From Yoonia sp. R2331 (lineage in GTDB: Bacteria; Pseudomonadota; Alphaproteobacteria; Rhodobacterales; Rhodobacteraceae): a stretch of 64,000 nucleotides of DNA. The notes below the pieces were generated by a model, which did no database searches, had not been told where the DNA came from, and was given only the letters and a program-made list of their open reading frames with translations. Shown piece by piece: positions 37,001-49,359 of this stretch (position 1 is the stretch's first letter; every line of letters begins with the position of its first letter). The DNA lies in the NCBI RefSeq assembly GCF_041103235.1, contig NZ_JBGCUN010000001.1:1-64000 (forward strand), in the 5' to 3' direction. Both the position numbers and the translations under genes were made by a program.

Positions 37001-37444
37001 ACGTTGACCACGGTCCTTGGGCTGTCGCCACTGCTGTACGAAGGGTCCAATCAGGCAGAGTTCCTGAAACCGACTGTAGTGACCTTGGTCTTCGGTTTGG
37101 CCTTTGGGATGTTGTTGGTGCTGCTGATCGTGCCGTCACTGATGGCGATGCAGGCAGATGTCGCCAAACAGGTCAGATCGGCCCGCCGCGCGCTGCGCGG
37201 CCGCCGTCCGGCCATGTACTTGCCGGCCATGATGGGAGCGGTCTTGGCCGTGGGTCTTTTTGGCGTCACCGTCGGCCCCGTTCTGTGGACGGGTGCGGCT
37301 TGGGCGGCAGCTGCAGACCTCGTCCCGCTGCTACATGGCGGGCTTGGACCCGCGTTTGGGGTGTTTGTCGCAGGGTTGGGGGCTGTGCTGACGGGTCTTT
37401 ATCTGGTCACCGCCATCGGCTTTGGTTTGCGCCGCGCACGTTAG
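34058..37444 (+). CDS. efflux RND transporter permease (AcrB/HAE family)
   Basis: 1128 residues with the RND plan: helix 1 (LLLLLMLAAGLIAFPNMRA), large periplasmic loop, helices 2-6 with the proton-relay pair in GIVVDDAIVVGEHADF, a second loop, and helices 8-12 (GMTGIVINDSIVLVTTIDEY). Two additional C-terminal hydrophobic stretches (MMGAVLAVGLFGVTVGPVLW and FGVFVAGLGAVLTGLYLV) are beyond the usual length. It exports unknown substrates using the proton gradient. Its ATG overlaps the adaptor stop by one base; the 3' end overlaps the convergent gene by 4 bp. Confidence 0.94.
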   Translation: MAYREATSSNLGSLLSYFTRHKTIANLLLLLMLAAGLIAFPNMRAQFFPDVVVDDVDITVRWDGAGAEAVDEGIVQILEPALLAVDGVTASYARATEGRASLTLEFEPGTEIETATEDVQFVLDSTTNLPSDAEDPEIRRGGWSDRVTDVVISGPVSVDQLARFADELVVRLFAAGVTQANVRGVAAPSTVIEVPSLNLIKHDITMAMIADRIAEEAVGDPAGDAGASRVRTGVAKRTAEDIAAVVLRSNPDGSSLTVGDVGRVVVEGTDRNQAYFVGDDPAIQVRVNRSSTGDAIGLQEQVEEVAAEMSATLPQGVEIQLTNTLAEQITGRLNILMDNGLMGLGLVLGLLFLFLNARTALWVAAGIPAAMLAAIALMYVFGITINMISLFALIITLGIVVDDAIVVGEHADFRVRQLGETPVVAAERAAVRMFSPVFSATLTTVIAFFGLVIIGGRFGDLIADIPFTVIVVLAASLVECFLILPHHLAHSIQRGNDRPWYDWPSYIVNKGFDWVRDKLFRPFMAGVIWARYPVVAGALLILASQMALFIRGDVQWRFFNAPEQGQVTGNFAMLPAATRDDTVEMMREMQRAATELGAQYEERYGANPVDFMIAQIGGNSGRAIAGSDQKDTDQLGSISITLIDADSRPYSSFQFVGELQETVRQHPMAETVSFRSWGRGPGGDSLDIQMFGAEPEQLKAAAEALKSELAQFGEISGLEDSLAYDKEELLLDLTPQGQALGLNIDGLGRVLRNRLGGIEAATYPVGPRSAAIRVELPPGELSADFLERTLIRTDTGDYVPLGDVVTVTSRTGFSVVQRENGIPLISVTGDLDDEDAERASDIQSIINETILPDIQERFGVDTQLSGLSEQESRFLTDARNGLILVLCGIFLSLAWIFGSWTRPLVVMAIIPFGLIGTIYGHNLWGIPMSMFTVVGLIGMTGIVINDSIVLVTTIDEYAKERGLVPAIIDGASDRLRPVLLTTLTTVLGLSPLLYEGSNQAEFLKPTVVTLVFGLAFGMLLVLLIVPSLMAMQADVAKQVRSARRALRGRRPAMYLPAMMGAVLAVGLFGVTVGPVLWTGAAWAAAADLVPLLHGGLGPAFGVFVAGLGAVLTGLYLVTAIGFGLRRAR

Positions 37445-38229
37445 CCTGCGGCGCAGCCTTGAATATCAACTGCGTGGTCTGATCCCAGCACGGTGATCCG
37501 CACGGCAGAGCGATCAAGCGCAAAGCCATTACCGGTCATATGAACCATGTCCACCGTGGCCGTCAGTTCCGCACCTGCGCGGGCCACGTCAGGCTCTGAC
37601 ACCCAGATTTGCGGATCGCCTGCCTCGACCACCACATGTTCGGTCGCCCCTGCTTGCGGCATCGTCACGCGCGCGGTGAGTGTCAGGCCGTCCGCCGTTG
37701 GTTGCACAGCGCAGGTCGCGTTGGTCACCGAAGCCTCTGTGGCCGTCATCGGGCGATTCACCAGCGCCGCCACGATCTGCGGATCACGCTTGCCAACATC
37801 TGGCAAGGCCAGTTCAAAGGGCAGGCGAACCGGTACACAAATCTCTTCACAGACGCCAATGTCCATCACGCCGGACAGGCCGATTTGGCCACTGGAGTCA
37901 GGCGTCAGCTCTATCGGCACGACCACACTGTCGGCATACCCGACCGAGCGCATGCCAGCTTGATCAAAGACATCCGGGACGGGCCACAAAAACCGTGCAC
38001 TTTCGATGTTGTCAGAGCCCGAAAAATCAATCTGCGGCGGGATGCCCGCATCACCCGGTGCACGCCAATAGGTCTTCCATCCGGGCGCAAGTGTGATTTT
38101 GAGCCCCGCCATATGCGTGCCATCCACCGCACGCCATCCAGGCAGAACCTCAAGCAGGGCAATCTGGTCAAAACCTTGGGCGGCAAGGGGCGTCGCCAAA
38201 AGGCAAAGGGCGGTGGCAAAGTGTTTCAT
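37441..38229 (-). CDS. DsbD alpha-domain-like periplasmic protein (ScsB-type N domain)
   Basis: 262 residues. Signal peptide [19 protein letters not shown], then a beta-rich domain with [20 protein letters not shown] and the Cys pair in [10 protein letters not shown], as in the N-terminal domain of DsbD/ScsB, which passes electrons to periplasmic thiol proteins. The transmembrane and C-terminal thioredoxin domains of full DsbD are absent, so it is a stand-alone domain. Convergent with the RND pump gene. Confidence 0.83.
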   Translation of the reverse strand: MKHFATALCLLATPLAAQGFDQIALLEVLPGWRAVDGTHMAGLKITLAPGWKTYWRAPGDAGIPPQIDFSGSDNIESARFLWPVPDVFDQAGMRSVGYADSVVVPIELTPDSSGQIGLSGVMDIGVCEEICVPVRLPFELALPDVGKRDPQIVAALVNRPMTATEASVTNATCAVQPTADGLTLTARVTMPQAGATEHVVVEAGDPQIWVSEPDVARAGAELTATVDMVHMTGNGFALDRSAVRITVLGSDHAVDIQGCAAG

Positions 38230-38334
38230 CCCTTTTCCATCGGATATTCGCGCTGCAATGGGAAATCACGAATGGGCGATATTCTGTCATCAGATGCCCT
38301 TGCGCCTGCGGGTCTTGCCCCCCATCATCGCGAT

Positions 38335-38904
38335 ATGGAAACCACTGAAAGCAACCTGTGTGGCAAGCTCTTGATCGCCATGCCCGACATGGGCGATCCG
38401 CGTTTTGCCCATAGCGTTATCTATATGTGCGCCCATTCCGATGACGGGGCGATGGGGCTGATCGTCAACAAGCCGCAGACCGAGATCAGGTTTGCCGCAC
38501 TGCTGGAGCAGTTGGATATCGACCGGGCGCCGCAGGCCCGCGACATCCGGGTGCATTTTGGCGGTCCGGTCGAAATGGCACGTGGGTTTGTGCTGCACAC
38601 GCTGGATTACCGGTCCGAAACCGGGACACTGGATGTTGATGATGACATCGGCATGACTGCCACGCTTGATGTGCTCGAAGACCTCGCACGTGGAAAGGGG
38701 CCGGAAACTTCAATGCTGGCGCTGGGCTATGCAGGTTGGGGACCGGGGCAGCTGGAAGACGAAATCGCGCAAAATGGTTGGTTGTCGTGTGACGCCCGGC
38801 AAGACATCGTGTTTGGCCGCGCGAACGAACATAAGTGGACAGCGGCGCTGAAGGTGCTGGGCATTGATCCGGTGCTTTTGTCACCCACCGCTGGTCACGC
38901 GTAA
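38335..38904 (+). CDS. YqgE/AlgH family protein
   Basis: 189 residues. [38 protein letters not shown] and [20 protein letters not shown] are diagnostic. Cytoplasmic protein of unclear role, often linked to redox or stress regulation. The ATG at 38335 gives the usual short lead before GKLLIAMP; an in-frame ATG 60 bp upstream ([10 protein letters not shown]) is possible. Confidence 0.92.
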   Translation: METTESNLCGKLLIAMPDMGDPRFAHSVIYMCAHSDDGAMGLIVNKPQTEIRFAALLEQLDIDRAPQARDIRVHFGGPVEMARGFVLHTLDYRSETGTLDVDDDIGMTATLDVLEDLARGKGPETSMLALGYAGWGPGQLEDEIAQNGWLSCDARQDIVFGRANEHKWTAALKVLGIDPVLLSPTAGHA

Positions 38905-38965
38905 TCTACGGGTTTCACCCGAAACCTCCACGATGTAGCTTTGGACAAAATCCGCGGGGGCGTAC

Positions 38966-41026
38966 ATGACCGATTTTCTGCTTTTGGCATTCATTTTCCT
39001 GTGTGCGGGCGTGGTGGCCGTGCCGATTGCAACCCGCCTGGGGCTTGGATCGGTCCTTGGGTATCTGATCGCGGGCATCGTGATCAGTCCGGTTCTGGCG
39101 CTTCTGAACGTGGATGTCCTGTCGATCCAGCACTTCGCAGAGTTCGGCGTAGTGATGATGCTGTTCCTTGTTGGTCTGGAACTTGAACCCAAGGTGCTTT
39201 GGGACATGCGCGCGCGTCTTTTGGGTCTTGGCGGCGGGCAGGTGCTGATCACCATGTTTGCGGTTGCCGGGATCGCCATGATGTTCGGCCAACCCTGGAG
39301 CTTTGCGCTCGCGATCGGCATGGTCTTTGCCCTGTCATCGACCGCGATTGTCCTGCAAACGTTGAACGAAAAGGGCCTGATGAAGTCCGACGGTGGGCAA
39401 TCGGCCTTTTCGGTTCTGCTGACCCAGGACATTGCCGTGATCCCGATGCTGGCGCTTTTGCCGCTGCTTGCAATGCCCGATTTGATGGATATTGGCGCGG
39501 ATGCAGCGCATGCCGCAGATGTTGGACACGCGGTTGAGGCGGCGGAGGATAGCCACGGTGCGGAAGATCATGGCGATGATCACGGTGACGCAGCACACGG
39601 CGACGATCATGGCGACGGTCACGGATCAGGCATGAGCCTTGTCGCCGGTCTCAATGGCTGGCAGACCACATTGGTGACCATTGCTGCAGTGGCTTTTGTT
39701 GTCTTCGCGGGCAACTCGCTCACACGTCCGATCTTTCGCTTTATTGCAGGTGCGGGCCTACGAGAGCTTTTTACCGCAGCGGCGCTGATGATGGTTGTGG
39801 GAATCGCGCTTTTGATGTCGCTGGTGGGGGTCTCGGCGGCACTAGGGACGTTCATTGCGGGTGTGGTGCTGGCCAACAGCGAATACCGGCATGAGTTGGA
39901 AAGTGATATTGATCCGTTCCGGGGGCTGCTGTTGGGTGTCTTCTTCATGAGCGTAGGTGCGGGCATCGATTTTGCACTGCTCTTTGCCAACCTTGGCACG
40001 ATCTTGGGTCTGACGCTGGGTCTGATGGCTTTGAAAGCCGTTGTCTTGTTGGGTTTGGCCTTTGTGTTCAAAATCGAAGGGGCGGACAAATGGCTGTTTG
40101 CGCTTGGGCTGGCGCAGGCCGGTGAATTTGGCTTTGTACTGCTGTCGTCGATGACGGCAGGGGATATCCTGCCTGACGCCATTGCAGATCAATTGTTGCT
40201 GGTCGTGGCACTGTCGATGCTGCTGACGCCCGCGCTGTTCATCCTTTATGACCGCGTGATTGCACCTCGCTTTTCCGAGGCGCAGGAACGCGAGGCCGAT
40301 GAAATTGATGAGCAAGGTCAGGTGATCATCGCCGGTCACGGACGGGTCGGCGGCATTGTCGCGCGGATGACCCGTGCGGCGGGGTTCAAGACCACGGTTG
40401 TGGATTATTCGGCGGCACAGCTGGACATGCTACGCGCCTTTGGCATTCGTGCTTATTTCGGTGACGCGACCCGCCCGGACCTGCTAGAGGCAGCAGGCAT
40501 CAAAGAGGCGAAGCTGTTCGTCATTGCGATTGATGACCGGGATCGCACGACGGAGTTGGTGCATTACGTGCACACCAATTATCCCGACGTGCACATCATC
40601 GCGCGGGCACGCGACCGCCACCACGTTTATGAACTTTGGTCGGCCGGCTGTCGCGACATCATTCGCGAGACTTTTGACAGCTCAATCAGGATGGGGCGTT
40701 CGGCCTATGAAGCACTGGGGATTTCGCATGAGGACGCGGAAAAGATGGCCGAAGGTATTCGTGCAGATGATGCCACAGGCATGATCCTGATGGCGGAGAC
40801 CTTCGATGCCGATATCCCCGCAACCGAGAATGAGCCCTATATGGCCGCCGCGCGCATTCTGATCGACGAGCAAGAGGCGATGTACAAGGAAGGCCCCGAA
40901 TCCTTTGGCAAGTTGCGCGAACGGATGCTCAAACACGGTCAGGACGCGGATGCACGCGTGGCAGAGGTGCGCGCGCAACGCGAGGCTGAAGCGGCTGCAA
41001 AAGCCGCAAAGGCGACTAAGGCCTAG
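38966..41026 (+). CDS. CPA2 family monovalent cation:proton antiporter (KefB/KefC type) with RCK domain
   Basis: 686 residues. Residues 1-420 hold about 12 helices of the Na+/H+ exchanger fold (VMMLFLVGLELEPKVLWDMR; FALSSTAIVLQTLNEKGLM). A TrkA-N/RCK NAD-binding domain follows (VIIAGHGRVGGIVARMTRAA). The tail is charged and Ala-rich. Between helices, at residues about 178-222, is a loop with at least nine His among Asp/Glu/Gly (DHGDDHGDAAHGDDHGDGHG). It exports K+ or Na+ in exchange for H+. The KefF-type partner is not nearby. Confidence 0.92.
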   Translation: MTDFLLLAFIFLCAGVVAVPIATRLGLGSVLGYLIAGIVISPVLALLNVDVLSIQHFAEFGVVMMLFLVGLELEPKVLWDMRARLLGLGGGQVLITMFAVAGIAMMFGQPWSFALAIGMVFALSSTAIVLQTLNEKGLMKSDGGQSAFSVLLTQDIAVIPMLALLPLLAMPDLMDIGADAAHAADVGHAVEAAEDSHGAEDHGDDHGDAAHGDDHGDGHGSGMSLVAGLNGWQTTLVTIAAVAFVVFAGNSLTRPIFRFIAGAGLRELFTAAALMMVVGIALLMSLVGVSAALGTFIAGVVLANSEYRHELESDIDPFRGLLLGVFFMSVGAGIDFALLFANLGTILGLTLGLMALKAVVLLGLAFVFKIEGADKWLFALGLAQAGEFGFVLLSSMTAGDILPDAIADQLLLVVALSMLLTPALFILYDRVIAPRFSEAQEREADEIDEQGQVIIAGHGRVGGIVARMTRAAGFKTTVVDYSAAQLDMLRAFGIRAYFGDATRPDLLEAAGIKEAKLFVIAIDDRDRTTELVHYVHTNYPDVHIIARARDRHHVYELWSAGCRDIIRETFDSSIRMGRSAYEALGISHEDAEKMAEGIRADDATGMILMAETFDADIPATENEPYMAAARILIDEQEAMYKEGPESFGKLRERMLKHGQDADARVAEVRAQREAEAAAKAAKATKA

Positions 41027-41028
41027 TT

Positions 41029-41634
41029 TTATGTTCGCTTTGATTTCAACAAGGCGATCAGCGTCAAGAGCGCGATGATCACCGTGTCGATGCCGGGTGC
41101 GGTGAATTGCGCCTGTGGCGCGCCTACGGGCAAGTCAGAGGAGGCACTGACTTGCACCTCGCGCAAGGCGTTGGTGACCTGCGGCGGGGCCAGCGACAAT
41201 TCTGAAAAATCCTTTTCGGTCTTTGCCTTGGCCTGCCAATTGTCCATCGCCTGTGCGATGGCCTCCATGATCTTTTGCTCATCCGGGCCGCCCGCATAAA
41301 GATCACGGTTCAATGCCGACAGGCTGGCCGCAGCGCGAAGCAGTTCGCGCATCAGGGCCGCAACATTGTTTTCTTGACTGTTCAGGCGCTGTTTGGCCGC
41401 AAAGGCCCCGGCACCGAACCGATTGTGCTGATGCACCATGTGATTGAAATGGCTCTGCGATTTCAGGTTCCGCTGGATCGTCTTGACGGTCTGTTCCCAG
41501 CCATCGATCTTGCGTTGCAGCGCCACAAAGGCCGCGTCACCGGGTTTCGGCCGGTCGCCGGGCAAGGCAAGGCGCGTCGCCTCGATCTGGCTGGCAAGTG
41601 TGGTGATGCTGAAAAGTTTGTTCTGAAAGCTCAT
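41029..41634 (-). CDS. hypothetical protein, helical with C-terminal membrane anchor
   Basis: 201 residues. Mostly helical, coiled-coil-like (ALQRKIDGWEQTVKTIQRNL; EQKIMEAIAQAMDNWQAKAK), with a tail-anchor helix IDTVIIALLTLIALLKSKRT at the very C-terminus. Convergent with the antiporter gene (2 bp apart). No family recognised. Confidence 0.7.
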   Translation of the reverse strand: MSFQNKLFSITTLASQIEATRLALPGDRPKPGDAAFVALQRKIDGWEQTVKTIQRNLKSQSHFNHMVHQHNRFGAGAFAAKQRLNSQENNVAALMRELLRAAASLSALNRDLYAGGPDEQKIMEAIAQAMDNWQAKAKTEKDFSELSLAPPQVTNALREVQVSASSDLPVGAPQAQFTAPGIDTVIIALLTLIALLKSKRT

Positions 41635-41697
41635 TTTGGTCCAGGTCCCTGTCGATTTGGACCCAGATTACCCGACAGTCTTGTCAGTGCAATGACA

Positions 41698-42261
41698 TCA
41701 CTGTGTCAGCGAAGCGGTCATCGTATTCAGGATCGCTTTGGCGCTGTCGCTGGCCCAATCCGCGTCACCTTGCAATCGGGCAACCTCGTTGCCGTCGGGG
41801 TCAAGGATCAGCGTAACCGGCAAGCCCAGAACACCCAAGGAACGGGCAAGGTTCTGGCGCTCGTCAGTATGTTTGGGCAGATTTTCAACGCCGATTTCGT
41901 CAAAGAAGGCATCAATGCCGGGGCGCGGGTTGCGACCCGTGGCGACGGTCACCACTTCCAGCGTCTCGCCACCCAATTCCGTTTGCAGCGCTTCGAGGTG
42001 CGGCATTTCCTTGCGACAGGGCGCGCACCATGTGGCCCAGAAGTTCAGCACAACATATTTGCCCTGATAGGCGGCCAGCGTCATCTCGGACCCGTCTTCG
42101 GCCAGAAACGTCACCTCGGACCCCGGCATGGGTTCGCTGTGAAACGCCAATTTGCGCATGTCGCCTTCGCGCAGCGCCTCAAGTGCTGCGGTGTCGGCAA
42201 GGGCAGTGTTTGCCACCAGACACAGGGCTGTATAAAGCAGGGCTGACTTTAGATTGCGCAA
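41698..42261 (-). CDS. TlpA-type periplasmic thiol:disulfide oxidoreductase
   Basis: 187 residues from a TTG at 42261 that has AAAGGA 6 bp upstream and opens on the signal [20 protein letters not shown]. The ATG at 42276 is the alternative and would overlap the divergent argH start. The active site is [11 protein letters not shown] (CxxC), with the usual cis-Pro region [14 protein letters not shown]. TlpA proteins reduce periplasmic cysteines, for example in cytochrome maturation. The 5' end is back-to-back with argH. Confidence 0.9.
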   Translation of the reverse strand: MRNLKSALLYTALCLVANTALADTAALEALREGDMRKLAFHSEPMPGSEVTFLAEDGSEMTLAAYQGKYVVLNFWATWCAPCRKEMPHLEALQTELGGETLEVVTVATGRNPRPGIDAFFDEIGVENLPKHTDERQNLARSLGVLGLPVTLILDPDGNEVARLQGDADWASDSAKAILNTMTASLTQ

Positions 42262-42274
42262 GGGACGTCCTTTC

Positions 42275-43663
42275 ATGACCAAGGCTGCGAATACGATGTG
42301 GGGTGGGCGGTTTGCTGCCGGACCGGACGCGATTATGGAGGCGATTAATGCCTCAATCGGGTTCGACCAGCGACTTGCCGCACAGGACATCGCAGGATCG
42401 CGTGCCCATGCTGCCATGTTGGCGGCGACGGGCATCATCTCAGCTACAGATGAACAGGCGATTGGGGAAGGGCTGCTCACCATTTTGTCAGAGATTGAAA
42501 AAGGTGACTTTGCGTTCAGCGCGGCCCTTGAAGACATCCACATGAATGTAGAGGCACGGTTGCGCGAACTCATTGGTGAGCCCGCCGGTCGGCTGCATAC
42601 CGCCCGGTCGCGCAACGATCAGGTGGCTGTCGATTTCCGGCTGTGGGTGCGGGATCAATGCGATGCAGCGGACGCCGCACTGGCAGCTTTGCAAAAGGCG
42701 CTGCTGGGCCAGGCCGAGGCAGGGGCGGACTGGGTCATGCCGGGATTTACCCATTTGCAGGTGGCCCAGCCGGTGACTTGGGGCCATCATATGCTGGCCT
42801 ATGTGGAAATGCTGGCGCGTGACCGGTCGCGGTTTGCGGATGCGCGCAAGCGGATGAACCTGTCGCCGCTGGGTGCGGCAGCGCTGGCAGGCACCTCTTT
42901 CCCGATTGATCGTGAGATGACTGCCAAGGCGCTGGGCTTTGACGGGCCGATGCCCAATTCGCTGGATGCCACCAGTGACAGGGATTTCGCGCTGGAATTC
43001 CTGAGCAGTGCCACGATTTGTGCGATGCACCTGAGCCGTCTGGCCGAAGAGTTGGTGATCTGGTCCTCGGCGCAGTTCCGCTTTGTGAAGATGTCCGACA
43101 AGTGGTCGACCGGGTCGAGCATCATGCCGCAAAAGCGCAACCCTGACGCGGCAGAGCTGATCCGCGCCAAGATCGGGCGGATTTTCGGGGCCAACGTGGC
43201 ACTGATGACAGTGATGAAGGGGTTGCCGCTGACCTATTCCAAGGACATGCAGGAAGATAAGGAACAGGTCTTTGACGCCGCCGACAACCTGATGCTGGCG
43301 CTGGCGGCGATGGCAGGCATGGTGGCGGACATGACCGCCAATCGCGAAAGCCTGCGCGCGGCGGCTGCAACCGGTTTTTCCACCGCGACCGATCTGGCCG
43401 ACTGGCTTGTACGTGAACTTGGGCTACCTTTCCGGGACGCGCACCATGTAACGGGTTCGCTGGTCGCACTTGCTGAAAGCAAGGGGGAGGATCTGCCCGA
43501 TTTGACCCTTTCGGATATGCAGGGCGTCCATCAGGGTATCACGCAGGACGTCTTTGACGTGTTGGGGGTCGAGAACTCTGTCGCGTCGCGGACAAGTTTT
43601 GGTGGCACAGCGCCTGTGCGTGTGCGCGAACAGGTCGCCGCATGGAAGGAACGATTGGCATGA
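42275..43663 (+). CDS. argH: argininosuccinate lyase
   Basis: 462 residues. Last step of arginine synthesis: argininosuccinate to arginine plus fumarate. Marks are [37 protein letters not shown], and the superfamily signature [18 protein letters not shown]. The ATG at 42275 has AAGGGA upstream; an ATG 21 bp earlier is less likely. The stop overlaps the next gene by 4 bp. Confidence 0.96.
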   Translation: MTKAANTMWGGRFAAGPDAIMEAINASIGFDQRLAAQDIAGSRAHAAMLAATGIISATDEQAIGEGLLTILSEIEKGDFAFSAALEDIHMNVEARLRELIGEPAGRLHTARSRNDQVAVDFRLWVRDQCDAADAALAALQKALLGQAEAGADWVMPGFTHLQVAQPVTWGHHMLAYVEMLARDRSRFADARKRMNLSPLGAAALAGTSFPIDREMTAKALGFDGPMPNSLDATSDRDFALEFLSSATICAMHLSRLAEELVIWSSAQFRFVKMSDKWSTGSSIMPQKRNPDAAELIRAKIGRIFGANVALMTVMKGLPLTYSKDMQEDKEQVFDAADNLMLALAAMAGMVADMTANRESLRAAAATGFSTATDLADWLVRELGLPFRDAHHVTGSLVALAESKGEDLPDLTLSDMQGVHQGITQDVFDVLGVENSVASRTSFGGTAPVRVREQVAAWKERLA

Positions 43664-43887
43664 AGAAGATCTTGGTCGTGTTTGTGTTTGGTTTTGTTGC
43701 GGGTTGTGGTGCCGAAGGTGATCCGCTGCGCCCGACCGCCGGTTTGGGGATCGGAATCGGGCCAGGTGGGGTCAAAATCCGGCCCAATGTCGGCGTGACC
43801 GATGGAACTAGCAAGGTTGGTGTTGGCGCTGGCGGTGTCACAGCTGGCACGCGTGCGGGGCCTGTCAGTGTAGGCGGTAGCCTGTGA
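43660..43887 (+). CDS. small glycine-rich lipoprotein
   Basis: 75 residues. Signal [16 protein letters not shown] with lipobox VAGC, so lipidated at Cys16. The mature part is Gly/Val rich ([19 protein letters not shown]). The ATG overlaps the argH stop by 4 bp and the stop overlaps the next ATG by 1 bp, making an argH-lipoprotein-DUF2834 run. Function unknown. Confidence 0.78.
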   Translation: MKKILVVFVFGFVAGCGAEGDPLRPTAGLGIGIGPGGVKIRPNVGVTDGTSKVGVGAGGVTAGTRAGPVSVGGSL

Positions 43888-44204
43888 TGTCGCCTTTGCG
43901 GTGGGTCTGGCTGGCGCTTGCCATCTGGGGTGCGATCCACCCGATGTATTATTTCGTCCAGTGGTTTCTGGAAAACGGCTGGTCGATCATGGCGATGTTC
44001 GATGCCTGGCATCTGAACGCGGCCACAAGCGGACTGGTGTGGGATCTGACCATCGCAGCCGTCACGCTGACGATCTGGATCATCGCAGAGGTTGCGGTGC
44101 GACGGAATTGGCTTGCGCTGATCGCGATCCCTGCGACGTTTTGCATTGGGGTCAGCTGCGGTCTGCCGCTTTATCTTTTTTTGCGCGCCAAGCCGGTTGC
44201 GTGA
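43887..44204 (+). CDS. DUF2834 family membrane protein
   Basis: 105 residues, about three helices (WVWLALAIWGAIHPMYYFVQ; LTIAAVTLTIWIIAEVAV; LALIAIPATFCIGVSCGLPL). Conserved in this group as a DUF2834 protein; function unknown. A GTG at 43884 is an alternative start. Confidence 0.82.
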   Translation: MSPLRWVWLALAIWGAIHPMYYFVQWFLENGWSIMAMFDAWHLNAATSGLVWDLTIAAVTLTIWIIAEVAVRRNWLALIAIPATFCIGVSCGLPLYLFLRAKPVA

Positions 44205-44276
44205 CGGTCGGGCGCCGCTGTTGCCAGCAAAGCTGTCAATGCGCCCCGCCCACCGTCCCGGATGATGCCTCTTGCA

Positions 44277-44296
44277 GGGATATTTTTAGCCAGAAG
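44277..44296. repeat. second copy of dispersed intergenic repeat upstream of lysA
   Basis: GGGATATTTTTAGCCAGAAG resembles the reverse complement of the element at 22431-22450. It lies about 60 bp before the lysA start. Confidence 0.5.
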
Positions 44297-44356
44297 TAGG
44301 GTTGGGCTTTGCGCGTGATCTGATATGTCGGCACGGGTGTTTCCAAGAGGTCTGGC

Positions 44357-45622
44357 ATGGATCATTTTCTTTATCGTGACGGGGCCTTGTGGGCCGAGGA
44401 CGTGCCGATCACGGATATCGCCGCAAGCGTCGGCACGCCGTTCTACGTCTATTCGGCGGCCACGTTGCTGCGGCACTTCAAATTGTTTGATGACGCGCTG
44501 GACGGTCTGCCCCATCTGGTCTGCTTTGCGATGAAGTCTTGTTCGAACCTTGCCGTGCTCAAGCTCTTGGGCGACGCGGGTGCGGGCATGGATGTGGTGT
44601 CGGGTGGTGAGTACCTGCGCGCCAAGGCGGCGGGCGTGTCTGGCGACAGGATCGTGTTCTCTGGCGTTGGCAAGACCGCGGCAGAGATGAAAATTGCACT
44701 TGAAGGGGGCATCCGGCAATTCAACGTCGAAAGTGAACCCGAGATGGAAGTGCTGTCTGCTGTGGCAACCAAGCTGCGCAAAACCGCGCCGATCACCATT
44801 CGCGTGAACCCCGATGTTGACGCCAAGACACATGCCAAGATCGCCACCGGCAAATCAGAGAACAAGTTTGGCATCCCGATTGCCCGCGCCCGCGAAGTCT
44901 ATGCGACGGCCGCAAAACTGCCGGGGCTGAAAGTCATTGGTATTGACGTGCACATCGGGTCGCAATTGACCGATTTGGCCCCGTTTGAAGCGGCCTACCA
45001 GAAAGTTGCAGAGCTGACGGAAGAGTTGCGTGCCGATGGACATGAGATCAGTCGCCTTGATCTGGGTGGCGGGCTGGGCATCCCCTACACCCGCTCGAAT
45101 GAGGCGCCGCCTTTGCCGACCGACTATGGCGCGCTGATCAAGCGGACCGTGGGCCATCTGGGCTGTGAGGTTGAGATTGAGCCCGGTCGCCTGATTTCGG
45201 GCAATGCGGGGCTGATGGTGTCGGATGTCATCTATGTCAAAGACGGGGCTGACCGGCAATTCTTGATCATTGATGCGGCGATGAACGATCTGATCCGTCC
45301 GGCGATGTACGAAGCGCACCATGACATCGTTCCGGTCATCGAACCTACACCGGGTGCCGAACAGGTGCCTTACGATATTGTCGGACCGATCTGCGAAAGC
45401 GGCGACACATTTGCCAAGGGCCGGATGATGCCGCAGCTGGTGACCGGCGATCTGGTCGCGTTCCGATCTGCGGGGGCTTATGGTGCTGTGATGTCCAGCG
45501 AGTACAATTCGCGCCCGATGATCCCCGAGGTTTTGGTGCAAGGCGATCAATTTGCGGTTATCCGCCCACGTCCGACCTTTGACGAAATGCTTTCGCGCGA
45601 TACCATACCTGAGTGGCTGTAG
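44357..45622 (+). CDS. lysA: diaminopimelate decarboxylase
   Basis: 421 residues, fold-type III PLP enzyme that decarboxylates meso-diaminopimelate to lysine. The PLP lysine is in CFAMKSCSN, the glycine-rich phosphate site in DLGGGLGIPY, and the catalytic Cys from the partner subunit in GPICESGD. Family marks ENKFGIP and DVHIGSQL are present. The lysine-pathway gene dapA lies at 60380-61252. Confidence 0.96.
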   Translation: MDHFLYRDGALWAEDVPITDIAASVGTPFYVYSAATLLRHFKLFDDALDGLPHLVCFAMKSCSNLAVLKLLGDAGAGMDVVSGGEYLRAKAAGVSGDRIVFSGVGKTAAEMKIALEGGIRQFNVESEPEMEVLSAVATKLRKTAPITIRVNPDVDAKTHAKIATGKSENKFGIPIARAREVYATAAKLPGLKVIGIDVHIGSQLTDLAPFEAAYQKVAELTEELRADGHEISRLDLGGGLGIPYTRSNEAPPLPTDYGALIKRTVGHLGCEVEIEPGRLISGNAGLMVSDVIYVKDGADRQFLIIDAAMNDLIRPAMYEAHHDIVPVIEPTPGAEQVPYDIVGPICESGDTFAKGRMMPQLVTGDLVAFRSAGAYGAVMSSEYNSRPMIPEVLVQGDQFAVIRPRPTFDEMLSRDTIPEWL

Positions 45623-45687
45623 CCGCTTGACATGATGGGAGAGGTCCACTGACCCCACCGCCACCGTATCGCCACCTGAAATGGCCT

Positions 45688-48311
<2,624 letters not shown>

Positions 48312-48315
<4 letters not shown>

Positions 48316-49190
48316 GCCTCTGGCTCTGTTCCTTCGAGCATGGTCAGTAACGTCTGCATCTGCACGTCAAACCAAATTCGAAGTCTGTCGACCATTGCGA
48401 CATAGGCATTTAGCGCGCTCTCAAGTGCCGGAACCGCGGCGCTGATCTGATCGGCAAAAACGTAGATCGCCACCAAAATCCCGATCAGGATCAGCACGCT
48501 GAAAAATCCGAACCTGAAGCCGCGGCGTTCCTGCGCTTCTTCCTCTTCAGGCAGAGGCGGGGGCGCGTCACGTTCTGAATCTGACCGTAGCGTGGCATTG
48601 ATGTCGTCGATATCCGGCAGCAATTCCCGGCGCGACCCGGCTACAGTCGCAGCCACAGCGGCAGAGACATCGGTTTCCGGCTCTTCGCCTTTCAGGCGCG
48701 CGATCCTTTCAGCGGATTCCGCTTTTTTTGCCTCTGTCATGGTCGGCATCTCGTCGATACCCAGATCGCCCTGACTTTCCAGACCGCTTTGCGCCTCTGC
48801 GGCACGGCTCGCCTCTTCGCGGGCGGCTTCTTCCTGCAGGATCGCGGCGATGGAATCGTCCAGCGGCTGGCGCTTGACGGGGGCGTGCTGCGGGGCGGGG
48901 GACAGATCGTCCTCTTCCGTGTCGTCGTTGGGTTCGGGGTCCTGCTCTGGCTCCGGCTCTGGTTCTGCGGCGACCGTGGGCGCTGGATCAGGTTCGGGTG
49001 CAGGGGGGGCTGCGTTGGTTGCGTCGGCGTCTTCCGCTGCGATCAACTCTTCTTCGGCCGCAACTGATGCGCCGGGGCTCTCAAACCATGTGTGGCCACA
49101 ATTGGAACACTGCACATCCCGACCCTGGGCCGGAATGACATCATCCGAAACCTCGTACTGTGCACCACAATTGGGGCAAATCAGTCGCAT
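48312..49190 (-). CDS. MJ0042-type zinc-ribbon membrane protein
   Basis: 292 residues from the ATG at 49190, which begins MRLICPNCGAQYEV. The N-terminal zinc ribbon uses CPNC and CSNCGHTWF. A long acidic Pro/Glu-rich linker (about 50-230) contains EPEPEPEQDPEPNDDTEEDD. A single membrane helix lies near residue 250 (GFFSVLILIGILVAIYVFAD). Such genes sit next to ftsEX in this group. Role unknown. Confidence 0.85.
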
Positions 49191-49359
49191 CTCACCTGTC
49201 CTCGCGGCCTGCCAACCGCCTCTTTCGCTCGGCATTGTTTTCCATTTGTTAACAATGTCCGCCCCGAACGCAAAGGATTTGCACACTCCGGGCCTGCGTT
49301 ATGATTGTAACCTGTTGCAGATTTGGGCAAAACGGGCGGGCAATGGCGGGGAAATCAGT

